DNA of 64,000 nt. Origin: an uncultured Bacillota bacterium. GTDB lineage: Bacteria; Bacillota; Clostridia; Christensenellales; QAND01. The DNA is taken from NCBI GenBank assembly GCA_905188085.1, contig CAJJKN010000004.1, forward strand, positions 1 through 64,000. Direction: 5' to 3'. Numbering within the stretch: position 1 is the stretch's first letter; every line of letters starts with the position of its first letter. The notes under the pieces were generated by a model. It made no database searches, had not been told where the DNA came from, and worked only from the letters and a program-made list of their open reading frames with translations. This document shows positions 1 to 8,373 of the stretch, piece by piece. The position numbers were made by a program, and so were the translations under genes.

Positions 1-2736
1 TACTGTGATCCATGTTTGTTGATCAAAGCTGTACTGGACAAATCCAACATCAAAACCGCTGCCCAGGCCCTTTTCAATGTTCCAGCGAAGGGTTACCGTA
101 TCCCCGATGGGGAACAACGGCTCCTGCCCCATCGTATAATATTGATCGCCGCTGTATACCGACAGCTGCGGGGGCTGCGGGGATACATAGTTGGGAATAT
201 CCACCGTCCCCAATAAAAGACTAGGCACGGTGTAGTTTCCGTATTGATCCGTCGCTTTTGCATAGATCCGGATGGTTGCGCCGCTCGGCAGCCCCTTTTG
301 CTGGATGTTATAGCTCTTGGAAAGAAGCCCTTCTCCATACCCCGTCGTCTCGATCGTATCCAGCGGGTGCATTTCGTCCGAATTCAGTTCGCTCCAAAAC
401 AATTCGTGCTTGGTGATCAGGCCTGCCTTTGACATCCCCGTCGCCATCACCGTAAAAACATCCGAGGATACGCTTTCGCGTGTTACCTGGATCGTCGCCG
501 CAATTCCACGGCCTGTTTTTCCATTGGCGGAAGCATATCCCGTCCAGCTGAGTTGATCGCTGTCCAGATCAAAATTCGCATTGCCAAAATAATCCGTGAT
601 CCCATCTGCGGTCGTTGCATAGCAGTGCAGGATATAGGCGCCCGTTTCATTCTTATGATCGGCAATTCGCACCGTTGCCGTCCATGTCCCGTTGCCGCTG
701 TTGATCCCCTGATGCCAAATGACATCGTCTTGCCCATCCTGTGCCGTCCACACGGGAAAAGCCACATTCTTTACGCTGTTCGGCTTCAACGCCGGCGCAA
801 ACCGGATGTTCAGGTTTCCATCCGAAACGGATACCTCACTGCTCGTATTGAAAATGGGCGGTGTGCGGTCCGCAACTACAGAAACGGTCTTCTCTTCCGA
901 ATAATATACCGCCCCATAATTGGTCGTGTATTTGATCTTTACCTTATGCGACACATAGGAGGACACCGAAAACGTATGGCTCGTGGAACCCGAGGGGGTG
1001 TATTCTTTCCCATCCAGGCATACCTTCACAGAGACCCCCGACGTGTTGGTCCAGTTCACATCAATAAACTGCTGGGAGGAATTGATCGCCCCAGGCCTTC
1101 CCGTTGCGGTAAAATTCCGGTTTATGTCTCGGTAATTGATGGTAAATACGGGTTTGTTGGCCCCCTCGAAGGAGTAGAAGCGCTTATACCATTTGCTGGA
1201 TTCGTTATTGCTTACCAGCATGATCCCTTCATTGCTGTAGGTGCCCGTCTGCCACTCCCTCTCCATTTTGGTCAGATCCCATGTATACCAGCCTACATTG
1301 CCCACCGTGACGCTGCTGTATCCGCTTACGCTGCGCGGCTGGTTATTCCACGTGACATTCGCATTTGTATATCGGTCATGCATCCGATACGTTTGTATGC
1401 TGGGTTGGGTCGAACCATTGTACGATTGATATAACTTCAGGTTCGCGCTATCGATATATCGGGCGGTCAGATTCGGCGATACATGGTAGATCATCCCCCG
1501 AAAGATCACATTGGCCGTGTCATGCCCTACACGAATATATTGATTCGTCCCAAAATTTCGATTCGGTTCGCCTGAACTGATGTAACTGTCCGATGTATAG
1601 CCATCGCGCGGCAGCTGAATGGACGGATCGATCCGCACCGGATACACGGTATTCACGTCATCCAGATATGCGGCGCTGGGGATCAACGTATAGCGATAGA
1701 CGCCCTCCTCTTCCTCCTTGGCCTCCAATTGCACTTCTATCTCTGTACTGATGTTTTCATATTCTTCCCTCGTCCCGGAATCCACCATGTACGGGGTCGG
1801 AATGTAACCATATTCTTCGCCCGTCTCCGCGTCCTTCCAGATCACTTCGTTCGTTTCTTGCTTTTCTAAGATCCCTTTCCCTATCCGTACTTCAAAGATA
1901 AACCGATCTACAGACGGACGGCTCTGCAGCACGATATCCTCTTTCAACCCGCTGTTATTCGGCCGCAGATACAGCCCCATCCCATTGCCAAACACATTGG
2001 AATACTCCACTGCCTGGTACTCCAATTCCGGGTCATATGTATACGGATCCTCCGGAACATTGCGCCGAATCCGGCTTCTGGTTCCCGCTCTCTCCGATTC
2101 TTCCTTCTTTACATGGAACGAAAGACGGCTTTCCTCCTGCTCCTCCTCCGCGGATGCCGGGGCTGCCTGCTGTGTGCGGTCGGCGCTTCCCTGCGAGGCT
2201 GCTGCTTCCTCATCGGCAGGCTGCGGCGCTGCTTGCGGCTCTGCTGATGGGACTGCTTCCAAAGTGGGCGCTGTTCTTTCTGTTGGCATTGGCAGCGTCC
2301 GCACCGGACGGATGTATACGACGTTCTCCCCGTTTTGGACCTTGATGGGATCTTCCTCAAACAGGCTGTTTTTGAGCAGCACCCAGTTTTTCGACGATTC
2401 GGAGCGATACGCATACCCCTCGTTTTTAAACGGATCTGTGCTCTCTTCGCTCTTGTCGATCTGCACCACGTCGTTTTCAATCTCGTGCCAGGCGCCGGTT
2501 TCGTCCTGATAGCGGATCGGCTCCATATGCTGTTCATAGGTGATCGACCCATCGGCGTTCTGCCAATACGTTTCGGTTTCCGTCAGCCGATCCGTCAGCA
2601 GCACGGGCTGGTTTTGCTGCTCTTCGATCGCGTTTTCGATGGCCGCTTCCGCCATCACAGGGAGGGGAATATTCAACAAAAGCATGACGGCTAGAACAAA
2701 CGCAATGATTTGGACTTTACGTGTCTGTTTTTTCAT
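1..2736 (-). CDS. Secreted DNRLRE / GBS-Bsp-like repeat protein, Rhs-type N-terminal region (3' end outside window)
   Basis: The reading frame is open from an ATG at 2736 to the window edge (912 codons, no stop). It begins MKKQTRK followed by a hydrophobic stretch ending VMAEA, a signal peptide. The N-terminal part has the YWQNADGSITYEQH and VYPVRIDPSIQ patterns of Rhs/wall-associated proteins. A DNRLRE-type domain follows (NFGTNQYIRVG, WNNQP, WYTWDLT), then a Ser/Thr-rich beta region, a GBS Bsp-like repeat (DGQDDVIWH...HKNETGAYILHCYA) and an Ig/FN3-like segment at the edge. In such proteins these modules precede YD repeats and a variable C-terminal domain, but that part is not visible here. 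Probably exported and wall- or surface-associated. The start has a GGGAAAG upstream. Confidence 0.8.
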   Translation of the reverse strand, partial: MKKQTRKVQIIAFVLAVMLLLNIPLPVMAEAAIENAIEEQQNQPVLLTDRLTETETYWQNADGSITYEQHMEPIRYQDETGAWHEIENDVVQIDKSEESTDPFKNEGYAYRSESSKNWVLLKNSLFEEDPIKVQNGENVVYIRPVRTLPMPTERTAPTLEAVPSAEPQAAPQPADEEAAASQGSADRTQQAAPASAEEEQEESRLSFHVKKEESERAGTRSRIRRNVPEDPYTYDPELEYQAVEYSNVFGNGMGLYLRPNNSGLKEDIVLQSRPSVDRFIFEVRIGKGILEKQETNEVIWKDAETGEEYGYIPTPYMVDSGTREEYENISTEIEVQLEAKEEEEGVYRYTLIPSAAYLDDVNTVYPVRIDPSIQLPRDGYTSDSYISSGEPNRNFGTNQYIRVGHDTANVIFRGMIYHVSPNLTARYIDSANLKLYQSYNGSTQPSIQTYRMHDRYTNANVTWNNQPRSVSGYSSVTVGNVGWYTWDLTKMEREWQTGTYSNEGIMLVSNNESSKWYKRFYSFEGANKPVFTINYRDINRNFTATGRPGAINSSQQFIDVNWTNTSGVSVKVCLDGKEYTPSGSTSHTFSVSSYVSHKVKIKYTTNYGAVYYSEEKTVSVVADRTPPIFNTSSEVSVSDGNLNIRFAPALKPNSVKNVAFPVWTAQDGQDDVIWHQGINSGNGTWTATVRIADHKNETGAYILHCYATTADGITDYFGNANFDLDSDQLSWTGYASANGKTGRGIAATIQVTRESVSSDVFTVMATGMSKAGLITKHELFWSELNSDEMHPLDTIETTGYGEGLLSKSYNIQQKGLPSGATIRIYAKATDQYGNYTVPSLLLGTVDIPNYVSPQPPQLSVYSGDQYYTMGQEPLFPIGDTVTLRWNIEKGLGSGFDVGFVQYSFDQQTWITV

Positions 2737-2768
2737 ATTCTCTTTCCCTGCTTTTCGATTTTTGGAAC

Positions 2769-2795
2769 AAAAAAACCGCTCTTCAAAAAGAGCGG
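2769..2795 (-). terminator. Intrinsic terminator between the 28-codon ORF and the large secreted gene
   Basis: On the minus strand an 8-bp stem (CCGCTCTT/AAGAGCGG, loop of 4) is followed by seven T. It begins 1 nt after the stop codon of the 28-codon ORF and ends 33 nt before the ATG at 2736, so it either ends a short peptide transcript or attenuates the big gene. Confidence 0.8.
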
Positions 2796-2796
2796 C

Positions 2797-2883
2797 TCAT
2801 TTCAAAAATTGCATCGCAAAACCATCGGGCCCCGGCCCATCATATGCTGCGTAAAATGAATATTTTTGGGTGTTTTCTTTCAT
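2797..2883 (-). CDS. 28-residue peptide ORF of unknown function
   Basis: ATG at 2883, TGA at 2797-2799. A GGAG sits 5 nt upstream of the ATG and an intrinsic terminator follows directly, which is the layout of a real small gene. The peptide starts MKENTQKYSFYAAY, has a central DGPGPDG turn-rich motif and ends FAMQFLK. It has no signal peptide and no cysteines. I do not recognise it. It lies on the same strand as, and just upstream of, the large secreted protein gene, so it could be a cis-acting leader peptide, a small partner protein, or an unrelated gene. Confidence 0.55.
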   Translation of the reverse strand: MKENTQKYSFYAAYDGPGPDGFAMQFLK

Positions 2884-3123
2884 AGCAAACTCCAAAATTC
2901 AATGCAACTATGGCTTTAAGATGTTCATTTTTGTTAAAACGACAATTTTCTTCCACAATTTAAAGATACATAAATGTTCCTAGGTTGTCAATGTTTGTTT
3001 TTCCTTTTCTTGTGTTTTTATTTGAAACGGAAATTTATTGGCAGAACCCTGCCAATGTAAACGGAAGAACCGCGTGTTATTCTGTACCTGGCCACCTATA
3101 CCCTGAAAAAGGAGTGCTCTTTT

Positions 3124-3405
3124 ATGAAATATTGTCCTTATTGCGGCGCGCCCATATTGGACGATGCCGCTTTTTGTATGTCTTGTGGTAAATCGATCCC
3201 CAGTATTCCGACCCAGAATCCTTCCTCCGTGTCCGAACCCCAAAACAACTATGACGGTTATTATGACGACATCCCGGCAATCGATAAGCAAGACACCGAT
3301 ATACAGGAAAACACGAGTCTTTCTACGATTCAAAAGATCCTTCCCATCTGTATCGGGGCCGGGCTTATCATCGGCGCCTGTGTCCTTTTGATGGTGGCAC
3401 GATGA
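3124..3405 (+). CDS. Zinc-ribbon membrane-anchored small protein
   Basis: 93 residues. An N-terminal zinc ribbon (CPYCG at residues 4-8, CMSCG at 18-22) is followed by an acidic, proline-rich linker and one C-terminal membrane segment (about residues 70-91). Such zinc-ribbon/TM proteins are common in Firmicutes and usually have no assigned role. The start has AAAAAGGAG upstream. Its stop overlaps the start of the sortase gene by 4 bp (ATGA), so the two are likely translationally coupled. A hairpin (ATTGGCAG/CTGCCAAT, 3037-3056) lies in the leader. First plus-strand gene of the element seen here. Confidence 0.8.
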   Translation: MKYCPYCGAPILDDAAFCMSCGKSIPSIPTQNPSSVSEPQNNYDGYYDDIPAIDKQDTDIQENTSLSTIQKILPICIGAGLIIGACVLLMVAR

Positions 3406-4163
3406 AAAAAAGCATTTGTCTACTTCTTTTTTCTCTGCTTGTATTGGGAACTGGCATGTTTCTTTTTCGTTTTTGCCAATGGCAACGTTCTCAAAAGACT
3501 ATGGCGGAAACATATGAACCGGTCTATGAACTGATAGAGAACAAAACCACTCCGTCTACGCCAGCTTCTGTACCTTCGTCACCTTCCCCCAAACAGATCC
3601 GCCAGGTAGCAGAACGCTACACGCATGTCGTCGGGTGGCTTGAAATACCTGGTCTGTTTCGTTATCCCGTTGTTCAATCCAACGACAACACGTTTTTCCT
3701 CACACACGATTTCCAGGGACGCACAGCTTCTTGCGGTTCTATTTATATGGATTTTCAAAACAGTCGTGCGCCGCTCGATCAAAATACGGTTCTTTATGGG
3801 CACAATATGGGAAGAGCCAGTCGGTTGATGTTTTCACAGCTCATACGCTATAAATCGTCCTCTTTCCTGCGCTCCCATCCCGGGTTGACTTTTGATACGT
3901 CCAGCCAAGCATACGGTACATGGACCATCTTTGCCGTATGCCACCTCCCTGCAAACGAGATATCCGCATTTTTAACAAAGGAATTTGTATCTCCCTCGGC
4001 TTTTTCTTCGTTTGTTCAGAACGCCCAGCGGGCAAGCCTTTATGATCCAGGAATACAGGTACCCGAAAACAGCCGGCTGCTTACGCTGGTCACATGTGAC
4101 CGCAGTCAATTCGGGAAAGACGGGAGGCTGCTCATTCTTGCGTTTTGTCCAGCTGAACTGTGA
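3402..4163 (+). CDS. srtB: Class B sortase
   Basis: 253 residues with an N-terminal membrane anchor (residues 4-24), a Ser/Pro/Thr-rich linker and a sortase domain from about residue 65. The catalytic triad is visible: His134 in LYGHNM, Cys232 in LVTCDRS and Arg242 in DGRLLIL. Class B sortases cleave a C-terminal NPxTN-like signal and link the protein to peptidoglycan or build pili. Integrative elements of gut Clostridia often carry one together with a surface adhesin. No sorting-signal substrate is visible in the window, although the secreted protein at 1-2736 has an unseen C-terminus. Overlaps the zinc-ribbon gene by 4 bp. Confidence 0.92.
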   Translation: MKKSICLLLFSLLVLGTGMFLFRFCQWQRSQKTMAETYEPVYELIENKTTPSTPASVPSSPSPKQIRQVAERYTHVVGWLEIPGLFRYPVVQSNDNTFFLTHDFQGRTASCGSIYMDFQNSRAPLDQNTVLYGHNMGRASRLMFSQLIRYKSSSFLRSHPGLTFDTSSQAYGTWTIFAVCHLPANEISAFLTKEFVSPSAFSSFVQNAQRASLYDPGIQVPENSRLLTLVTCDRSQFGKDGRLLILAFCPAEL

Positions 4164-4186
4164 CCTATATATAAAAGGAGAAATCT

Positions 4187-4726
4187 ATGTTCTATCTTTC
4201 CAAAGGCGTTTTGCTTGCCAAACACGGTGATACGCTTAAAATCGGCTGTATTGGAAAAACATGTACATTGTCCGGTAAAGCCGCACAATTGTGGACTTAC
4301 GCCAGCAAAAAAGTGGGCCGTAGTACGCCACTCTATATGGATACCCTGATACAGCAAGGACTCATCGAAACATCGGAAGAAAGCAATCCGCTGTTTGCCG
4401 CTTATCAGATTCTAAATCGCAGTGTGCTTTATGTCATGGACGATCGCCCCATTCAAATCACACTCTCCCCTTCCTGTCGCCGATTGTTGCGCTGGCTCTC
4501 CCGCACCACATTTCCTTTGAGCGCCGCTGACCTGGTTCGTATCCAGGATCTTTCACTCCCCGAATCCCTATATGCGAGTAAACACAAGCAAGAACATCTG
4601 ATTGCTGCGCTGTACCAAGGCATCGCGCCGCCATTAGAAACCGCTATGCTAGATTCCCCCGCGTTCGGCGCCACGATGATCGATCTGTTAACATTGGTAC
4701 ACGACCAATATATTCGGTTGTTATAA
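4187..4726 (+). CDS. Unknown protein, possible winged-helix fold
   Basis: 179 residues, starts after AAAAGGAG, 23 nt behind the sortase gene. I do not recognise it. Residues 28-62 (LSGKAAQLWTYA then TPLYMDTLIQQGLIE) read like the helices of a winged-helix or PqqD-like fold, but no catalytic motif is visible. No signal peptide or membrane segment. It sits in the sortase-led operon and is followed 9 nt later by a membrane protein, so it may be a cytoplasmic accessory of that surface-associated unit. Confidence 0.6.
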   Translation: MFYLSKGVLLAKHGDTLKIGCIGKTCTLSGKAAQLWTYASKKVGRSTPLYMDTLIQQGLIETSEESNPLFAAYQILNRSVLYVMDDRPIQITLSPSCRRLLRWLSRTTFPLSAADLVRIQDLSLPESLYASKHKQEHLIAALYQGIAPPLETAMLDSPAFGATMIDLLTLVHDQYIRLL

Positions 4727-4735
4727 GGAGATCCT

Positions 4736-5197
4736 ATGCGTTTTTTCCAACAGTATAAAATCCTGCCCAGCATCTTCCAACGTCAATTGCTTGGACATGT
4801 GATCGCTTGTGTTTGTTTGACCATTCTCACCGGTGTGTTTGTATGGTTACGATTTGAGTTCGCCATGTTTTTCCCCGGTCTCATTTGTATTGCATTTCTT
4901 CTGTTTCATGGTATTTGGCTATTCCGGTTGGCCACAACCCAACGATATATTGTCGTTGAGGGTACTTGCACTTCTATTTATCGGACCCCCCTCCGTAAAA
5001 GAGTCAGATATCTTCAGTTGGATGTGCAGGGCATGTGTGTGCAGATCGCGTCAAAACGTTCCTATTCCTCTTATTACCCTCAGCAGCCATTGCGGTTGTA
5101 TCTGGCTCTTCAAACACCGGTTCACGAAAAAGACGGCATTCAAATCATTCAGGATTATTTGGGCATCGAAGCGCTGCCCTGTTCTTCCCATCATTGA
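4736..5197 (+). CDS. Two-TM membrane protein of unknown function
   Basis: 153 residues. Two adjacent hydrophobic segments (about residues 18-36 and 42-64) are followed by a soluble, basic C-terminal domain (YIVVEGTCTSIYRTPLRKR...). The start ATG has AAGGAG at the proper distance. It is last in the block that starts with the zinc-ribbon gene, and the next promoter (5194-5223) overlaps its end. No family recognised. Confidence 0.6.
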   Translation: MRFFQQYKILPSIFQRQLLGHVIACVCLTILTGVFVWLRFEFAMFFPGLICIAFLLFHGIWLFRLATTQRYIVVEGTCTSIYRTPLRKRVRYLQLDVQGMCVQIASKRSYSSYYPQQPLRLYLALQTPVHEKDGIQIIQDYLGIEALPCSSHH

Positions 5198-5223
5198 CGA
5201 CTGTAATTTTTCCATGCTATACT
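5194..5223 (+). promoter_or_regulatory. Sigma-A type promoter for the SSB-like operon
   Basis: TTGACG (5194-5199), 18-bp spacer, TATACT (5218-5223). The predicted start near 5230 lies about 32 nt before a hairpin with a T run. The same hexamers recur at 10891-10919. Confidence 0.7.
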
Positions 5224-5261
5224 GATACAAAAGTTCCCTCTATGGAAAAGTTTCACGATAA

Positions 5262-5307
5262 AAGAGTGTCAATGGACGAGCGATCGTCTGTTGGCACTCT
5301 TTTTTAT
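5262..5307 (+). terminator. Terminator-like leader hairpin (possible attenuator)
   Basis: AAGAGTGTCAA (5262-5272) pairs with TTGGCACTCTT (5291-5301), 11 bp including a G-U pair, then TTTTTT. The loop holds a second palindrome (GAGCGATCGTC). It is downstream of the promoter and upstream of the start codon at 5365, so it terminates within the leader of the SSB-like gene. Confidence 0.7.
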
Positions 5308-5364
5308 TTTCACAAACCAGGGAACAAAAACTACACAGCAGTCTTACTGCGAAAGGAGAATATC

Positions 5365-5850
5365 ATGGTTCCTATCTTTATTTCCAATGCCCTGATCAGC
5401 GAAGGGTTCAACAACAGTCCTGCTTTTCGTCAGCAAAATAACGGTGAAGTTATTTTCAACGTAGGGCATCGCATTGCCGATCCCCAGGCCCCAAACGGCA
5501 GTCGCTGGATAAACTTTGAGATCACGGTCCCACCATCTTTGGCTCCCGCGATCAATCAAATGGGCGTCCAGCCAAAAACCTGGATCAACATTTTGGCAAC
5601 CGTGGATATGCGTTTAATAACCGATAAAAACGGTCAACAAAAAGGTCATCGCGTATACATCGCCCGGTTTTTAGAGCCCGTTCCTCAGTCACTGCAAAAG
5701 CAGCCGCATCCCCAACCAACACAGACGTATAATGGGCAACCCCAAAACTACGGAAACACCCAACCTCAACCAGCCAATATTTCGTCTCAACGTCAACAAC
5801 CCATGATCGGTTTCGCCGGAGCATCCGAATTTAATACAGCTATGTATTAA
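5365..5850 (+). CDS. SSB-like single-stranded DNA-binding protein (divergent)
   Basis: 161 residues from the ATG at 5365, which has GAAAGGAG upstream; the frame is open further 5' but the leader hairpin lies there. Residues 1-110 read like an OB fold (WINFEITVPPS..., WINILATVDMRLI, GHRVYIARFLEPV) and the tail is Gln/Pro/Asn-rich, as in SSB proteins. The SSB acidic tip (DDDIPF) is absent; the protein ends GASEFNTAMY. The neighbouring YqaJ nuclease, annealing-like protein and primase support a role in element DNA replication or recombination. It could also be another OB-fold protein. Confidence 0.55.
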   Translation: MVPIFISNALISEGFNNSPAFRQQNNGEVIFNVGHRIADPQAPNGSRWINFEITVPPSLAPAINQMGVQPKTWINILATVDMRLITDKNGQQKGHRVYIARFLEPVPQSLQKQPHPQPTQTYNGQPQNYGNTQPQPANISSQRQQPMIGFAGASEFNTAMY

Positions 5851-5866
5851 GTCCGTTTCCTCTTTT

Positions 5867-5905
5867 AGAAAGACGCACGCAAAAAATGTGTGCGTCTTTC
5901 TATTT
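5867..5905 (+). terminator. Strong terminator after the SSB-like gene
   Basis: AGAAAGACGCAC (5867-5878) and GTGCGTCTTTCT (5890-5901) form a perfect 12-bp stem followed by TATTT. It sits between the stop at 5850 and the next start at 5922. Confidence 0.75.
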
Positions 5906-5921
5906 CCATGAAGGGAGTGAC

Positions 5922-6335
5922 ATGCAAAACAAATTGTTTCAACTACAGTCTCTTGAAGAAAAACAGCATAAATTGATGGTTGTATTGGAACGAAAAACCA
6001 ATCGTATGCTTTCAAAGTTTCAAACGCAACAAATTCTCAACGAAGTCAACGTCCATCGTCAGTACCGTGTTCGGGTCCATCAGGAGCCCGAAACCTTTCT
6101 TGACGCTCTGTTTCTGTGCCGTGATCAGGGCAATCGCGATACCGGAAAAATCGCTTTTGGCAATCTAAAATTCGGGGTGATCCGTGACACGATGATCTCC
6201 AATCCCGTTTTTGTCCAAAAAAGGTTGCCCGCTGCGGTTGTTATGACTCGCTGTAGAACAGAGGGTACACGGCCAGTATATACAAATCTGATCCACATCT
6301 ATCTTCCCCGATACGAAATGAGGAACCTCCTTTGA
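5922..6335 (+). CDS. Unknown 137-residue element protein
   Basis: The start is taken at ATG 5922 because GAAGGGAG precedes it; an upstream in-frame ATG lies inside the terminator. The N-terminal third (residues 1-45) is charged and helical (QSLEEKQHKLMVVLERKTNRM), possibly coiled coil. The rest is mixed beta/alpha with no motif that I recognise. It overlaps the next gene by 4 bp, so it is coupled to the small membrane protein and the MoxR-VWA pair. Confidence 0.55.
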   Translation: MQNKLFQLQSLEEKQHKLMVVLERKTNRMLSKFQTQQILNEVNVHRQYRVRVHQEPETFLDALFLCRDQGNRDTGKIAFGNLKFGVIRDTMISNPVFVQKRLPAAVVMTRCRTEGTRPVYTNLIHIYLPRYEMRNLL

Positions 6336-6613
6336 AACACAATAACCTGCAAAACATTCTCTATTTTTCGCGTATGGTTTTGGTTTTTGCTCTCATCGCT
6401 TTTACTTTGGGCGCAGGGCCAATTGCCATCCTGTTTCTTGCATCTTTCACCGTTGCAAACCTTGCCTATGTCCGGCTCTGGAGTCGGGATAAATCCCACA
6501 TGACGCCTCCATACAATCTCCGCTCTATTATCTACTGTCCGATGCTGCAACCTTCTTCCCATACACGCTATCAAGCAATCAAAAAAATATTCAAAAGGAG
6601 AATAAAACCATGA
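6332..6613 (+). CDS. Small membrane protein upstream of the MoxR-like gene
   Basis: 93 residues from a TTG start at 6332 that overlaps the stop of the previous gene; GAGGAACC precedes it. Two hydrophobic segments (about residues 13-30 and 32-48) and a basic C-terminus (KKIFKRRIKP). Its stop overlaps the ATG of the AAA+ gene by 4 bp, so it probably belongs to the same translational unit. No family recognised. Confidence 0.55.
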   Translation: MKHNNLQNILYFSRMVLVFALIAFTLGAGPIAILFLASFTVANLAYVRLWSRDKSHMTPPYNLRSIIYCPMLQPSSHTRYQAIKKIFKRRIKP

Positions 6614-8358
6614 TCCTTCCTACCCTATTTGATTTTCAAGGGGATCTGCCTGCCCCTTTTCACACACTGGATTCTCCTCGGTTCACCGAACCCGAACACC
6701 TGTCCATGTACAATTCCTATGGAGAAAGGAATGTAGCAACGCTCTCTCCCCCTCTAATCGCCGCAATTCACATCTCTTTCGATTTGGCGGACAATCATGC
6801 CAACGGCGCAATCGGAGAGTCTGTCCCCTACACTTTTGCTGAATATCAGCGGTCCCCCCGCGAAATACACTTGGCCAAGTACAATCAAACTACCGGCATT
6901 TTGTCGTATGGGATATACAAAAACGATGTTCTTTATCCGAGTGTAGATAAAGCGTTTGATCCACTCGTTTTATGGCTGGCATTGTTGCCGGCTTTGTATG
7001 CGGATGCTGAATTTCAAAAGCAATTTGATGCATATAAAAAACGATACGCACAGAACGCCCCCGTAAACGACCGTGTGGTTCCGATGAGCGTTCTCTGCGA
7101 TAACGCTTATCGACGACTTTCTCACCCTGCATGCCCTGCGCACCTGCCCGTCAATCTGTTCCCTTCTCTGAACCGGTTCTCCAGCAGTGTCGCAAACATC
7201 AACATCGCAAACGTGCATGCTGGCAAATTTCAGGTATTTGGGCAACAAAATGCAAACGCGGTAAAGTCCCCAAAACGGTCCCTTTCGGCATTGCAAGAAA
7301 AGTACGCCATGGACCAAACGCGCATTTTAACTTCGAAAGAACAGTCCTTGATCCCTGAAATTCCCTCCTATTTCGATATCCCTGACCAAGCTGTTTTTGT
7401 TTGTAAGCATATCATTGGCACGTCGCACGCTCCTGTCCCCATTCGCAATATCATGTTTCGTGGCAAATCAGGTACCGGGAAAACCGGAAGCGCGCGTTTG
7501 ATCGCGGCCATTCTTCGCCGTCCTTATCTTCTCTACACCTGTTCTTCCGATACGGAAGCAATGGATCTGATCGGACAACCTGTCCCGGCTGGCATGGTCG
7601 CTGCAAAAAATGCACCCTCCCATCTGCCAAGCTGCAACACGATGGTGTACGACCCGCCCAGCGCATATCTGGCTTTGACCGGACAGCCCAACGCACAGGC
7701 AACAACGCAGCAATGCATTTCCCTTTATATTGAACAGCTTCGGCAAGAGATCGCTCAGCAACAATCCGCCGGTTTTGTTTATTCATCCAGCGACTTGATC
7801 ACAGCCCTGAAGAACGGTTATGTCATCGAAATCCAGGAAGTTGCGTCTATCCAAAAACCTGGTGTTCTGGTCTCTCTCAATTCGTTGTTGGAACAAAAGG
7901 GGACCATCCGCCTGCTTACCGGAGAACGTATTGTTCGGCACCCGGAAGCGGTCGTCATCATGACCACAAACGTTGACTATGCCGGCTTGGAATCCATCAA
8001 CCAAAGCGTGTTAGACCGTATGGACTTGATCGTGGATCTTCCCAATCCCTCTGAAAAAGTGCTCATACAACGGTTGAAAGCTGCCACCGGGTTTGAAGAT
8101 GAAGATGTACTCGCTAAGATGATCGAAGTATCCGATAAAATCGAGGAGTATTGTCAAGTCCACGCCATTACCGATGGCGTATGCGGATTCCGATCGCTTC
8201 TATCCTGGGCATCCAGCGCCAAACTGACCGGCAATGTCTATCAGTCTGCGCTTCATACGATCATCAGCAAAGCCACCAATGAGGAAGCAGAGCAAAACAA
8301 AATGATCGATGAAATCCTGATTCAGTATTTTACTGAAACGCAAAGTATCGCTATATAA
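6610..8358 (+). CDS. MoxR-like AAA+ ATPase
   Basis: 582 residues. The first ~245 residues are an uncharacterised N-terminal region; the AAA+ module starts near residue 250. Walker A is GKSGTGKT (residues 285-292). The Walker B region reads VIEIQE (405-410), so the usual Asp before the catalytic Glu410 is Gln. Sensor 1 is VIMTTNVDY and an arginine-finger segment reads QSVLDRMD. MoxR-family ATPases act with VWA-domain partners as remodelling or chelatase-like pairs, and the next gene is such a partner 15 nt downstream. The long N-terminal domain and the insert between Walker A and B are larger than in ordinary MoxR proteins. Confidence 0.8.
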   Translation: MILPTLFDFQGDLPAPFHTLDSPRFTEPEHLSMYNSYGERNVATLSPPLIAAIHISFDLADNHANGAIGESVPYTFAEYQRSPREIHLAKYNQTTGILSYGIYKNDVLYPSVDKAFDPLVLWLALLPALYADAEFQKQFDAYKKRYAQNAPVNDRVVPMSVLCDNAYRRLSHPACPAHLPVNLFPSLNRFSSSVANINIANVHAGKFQVFGQQNANAVKSPKRSLSALQEKYAMDQTRILTSKEQSLIPEIPSYFDIPDQAVFVCKHIIGTSHAPVPIRNIMFRGKSGTGKTGSARLIAAILRRPYLLYTCSSDTEAMDLIGQPVPAGMVAAKNAPSHLPSCNTMVYDPPSAYLALTGQPNAQATTQQCISLYIEQLRQEIAQQQSAGFVYSSSDLITALKNGYVIEIQEVASIQKPGVLVSLNSLLEQKGTIRLLTGERIVRHPEAVVIMTTNVDYAGLESINQSVLDRMDLIVDLPNPSEKVLIQRLKAATGFEDEDVLAKMIEVSDKIEEYCQVHAITDGVCGFRSLLSWASSAKLTGNVYQSALHTIISKATNEEAEQNKMIDEILIQYFTETQSIAI

Positions 8359-8373
8359 GGAGGTGTCCTCTCT

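Noticed and set aside
553..1434. 293-codon plus-strand frame
   Set aside because: Antisense to the secreted DNRLRE protein; the minus-strand frame is continuous and has recognisable domains.
3511..3522. TATGAACCG match to the tRNA core as a left attachment site
   Set aside because: It lies inside the sortase gene and has no tRNA 3' half beside it; chance 9-base match.
5035..5364. Longer N-terminus for the SSB-like protein
   Set aside because: The extension runs through the end of the previous gene, the promoter and the leader hairpin; the ATG at 5365 has a proper ribosome site.
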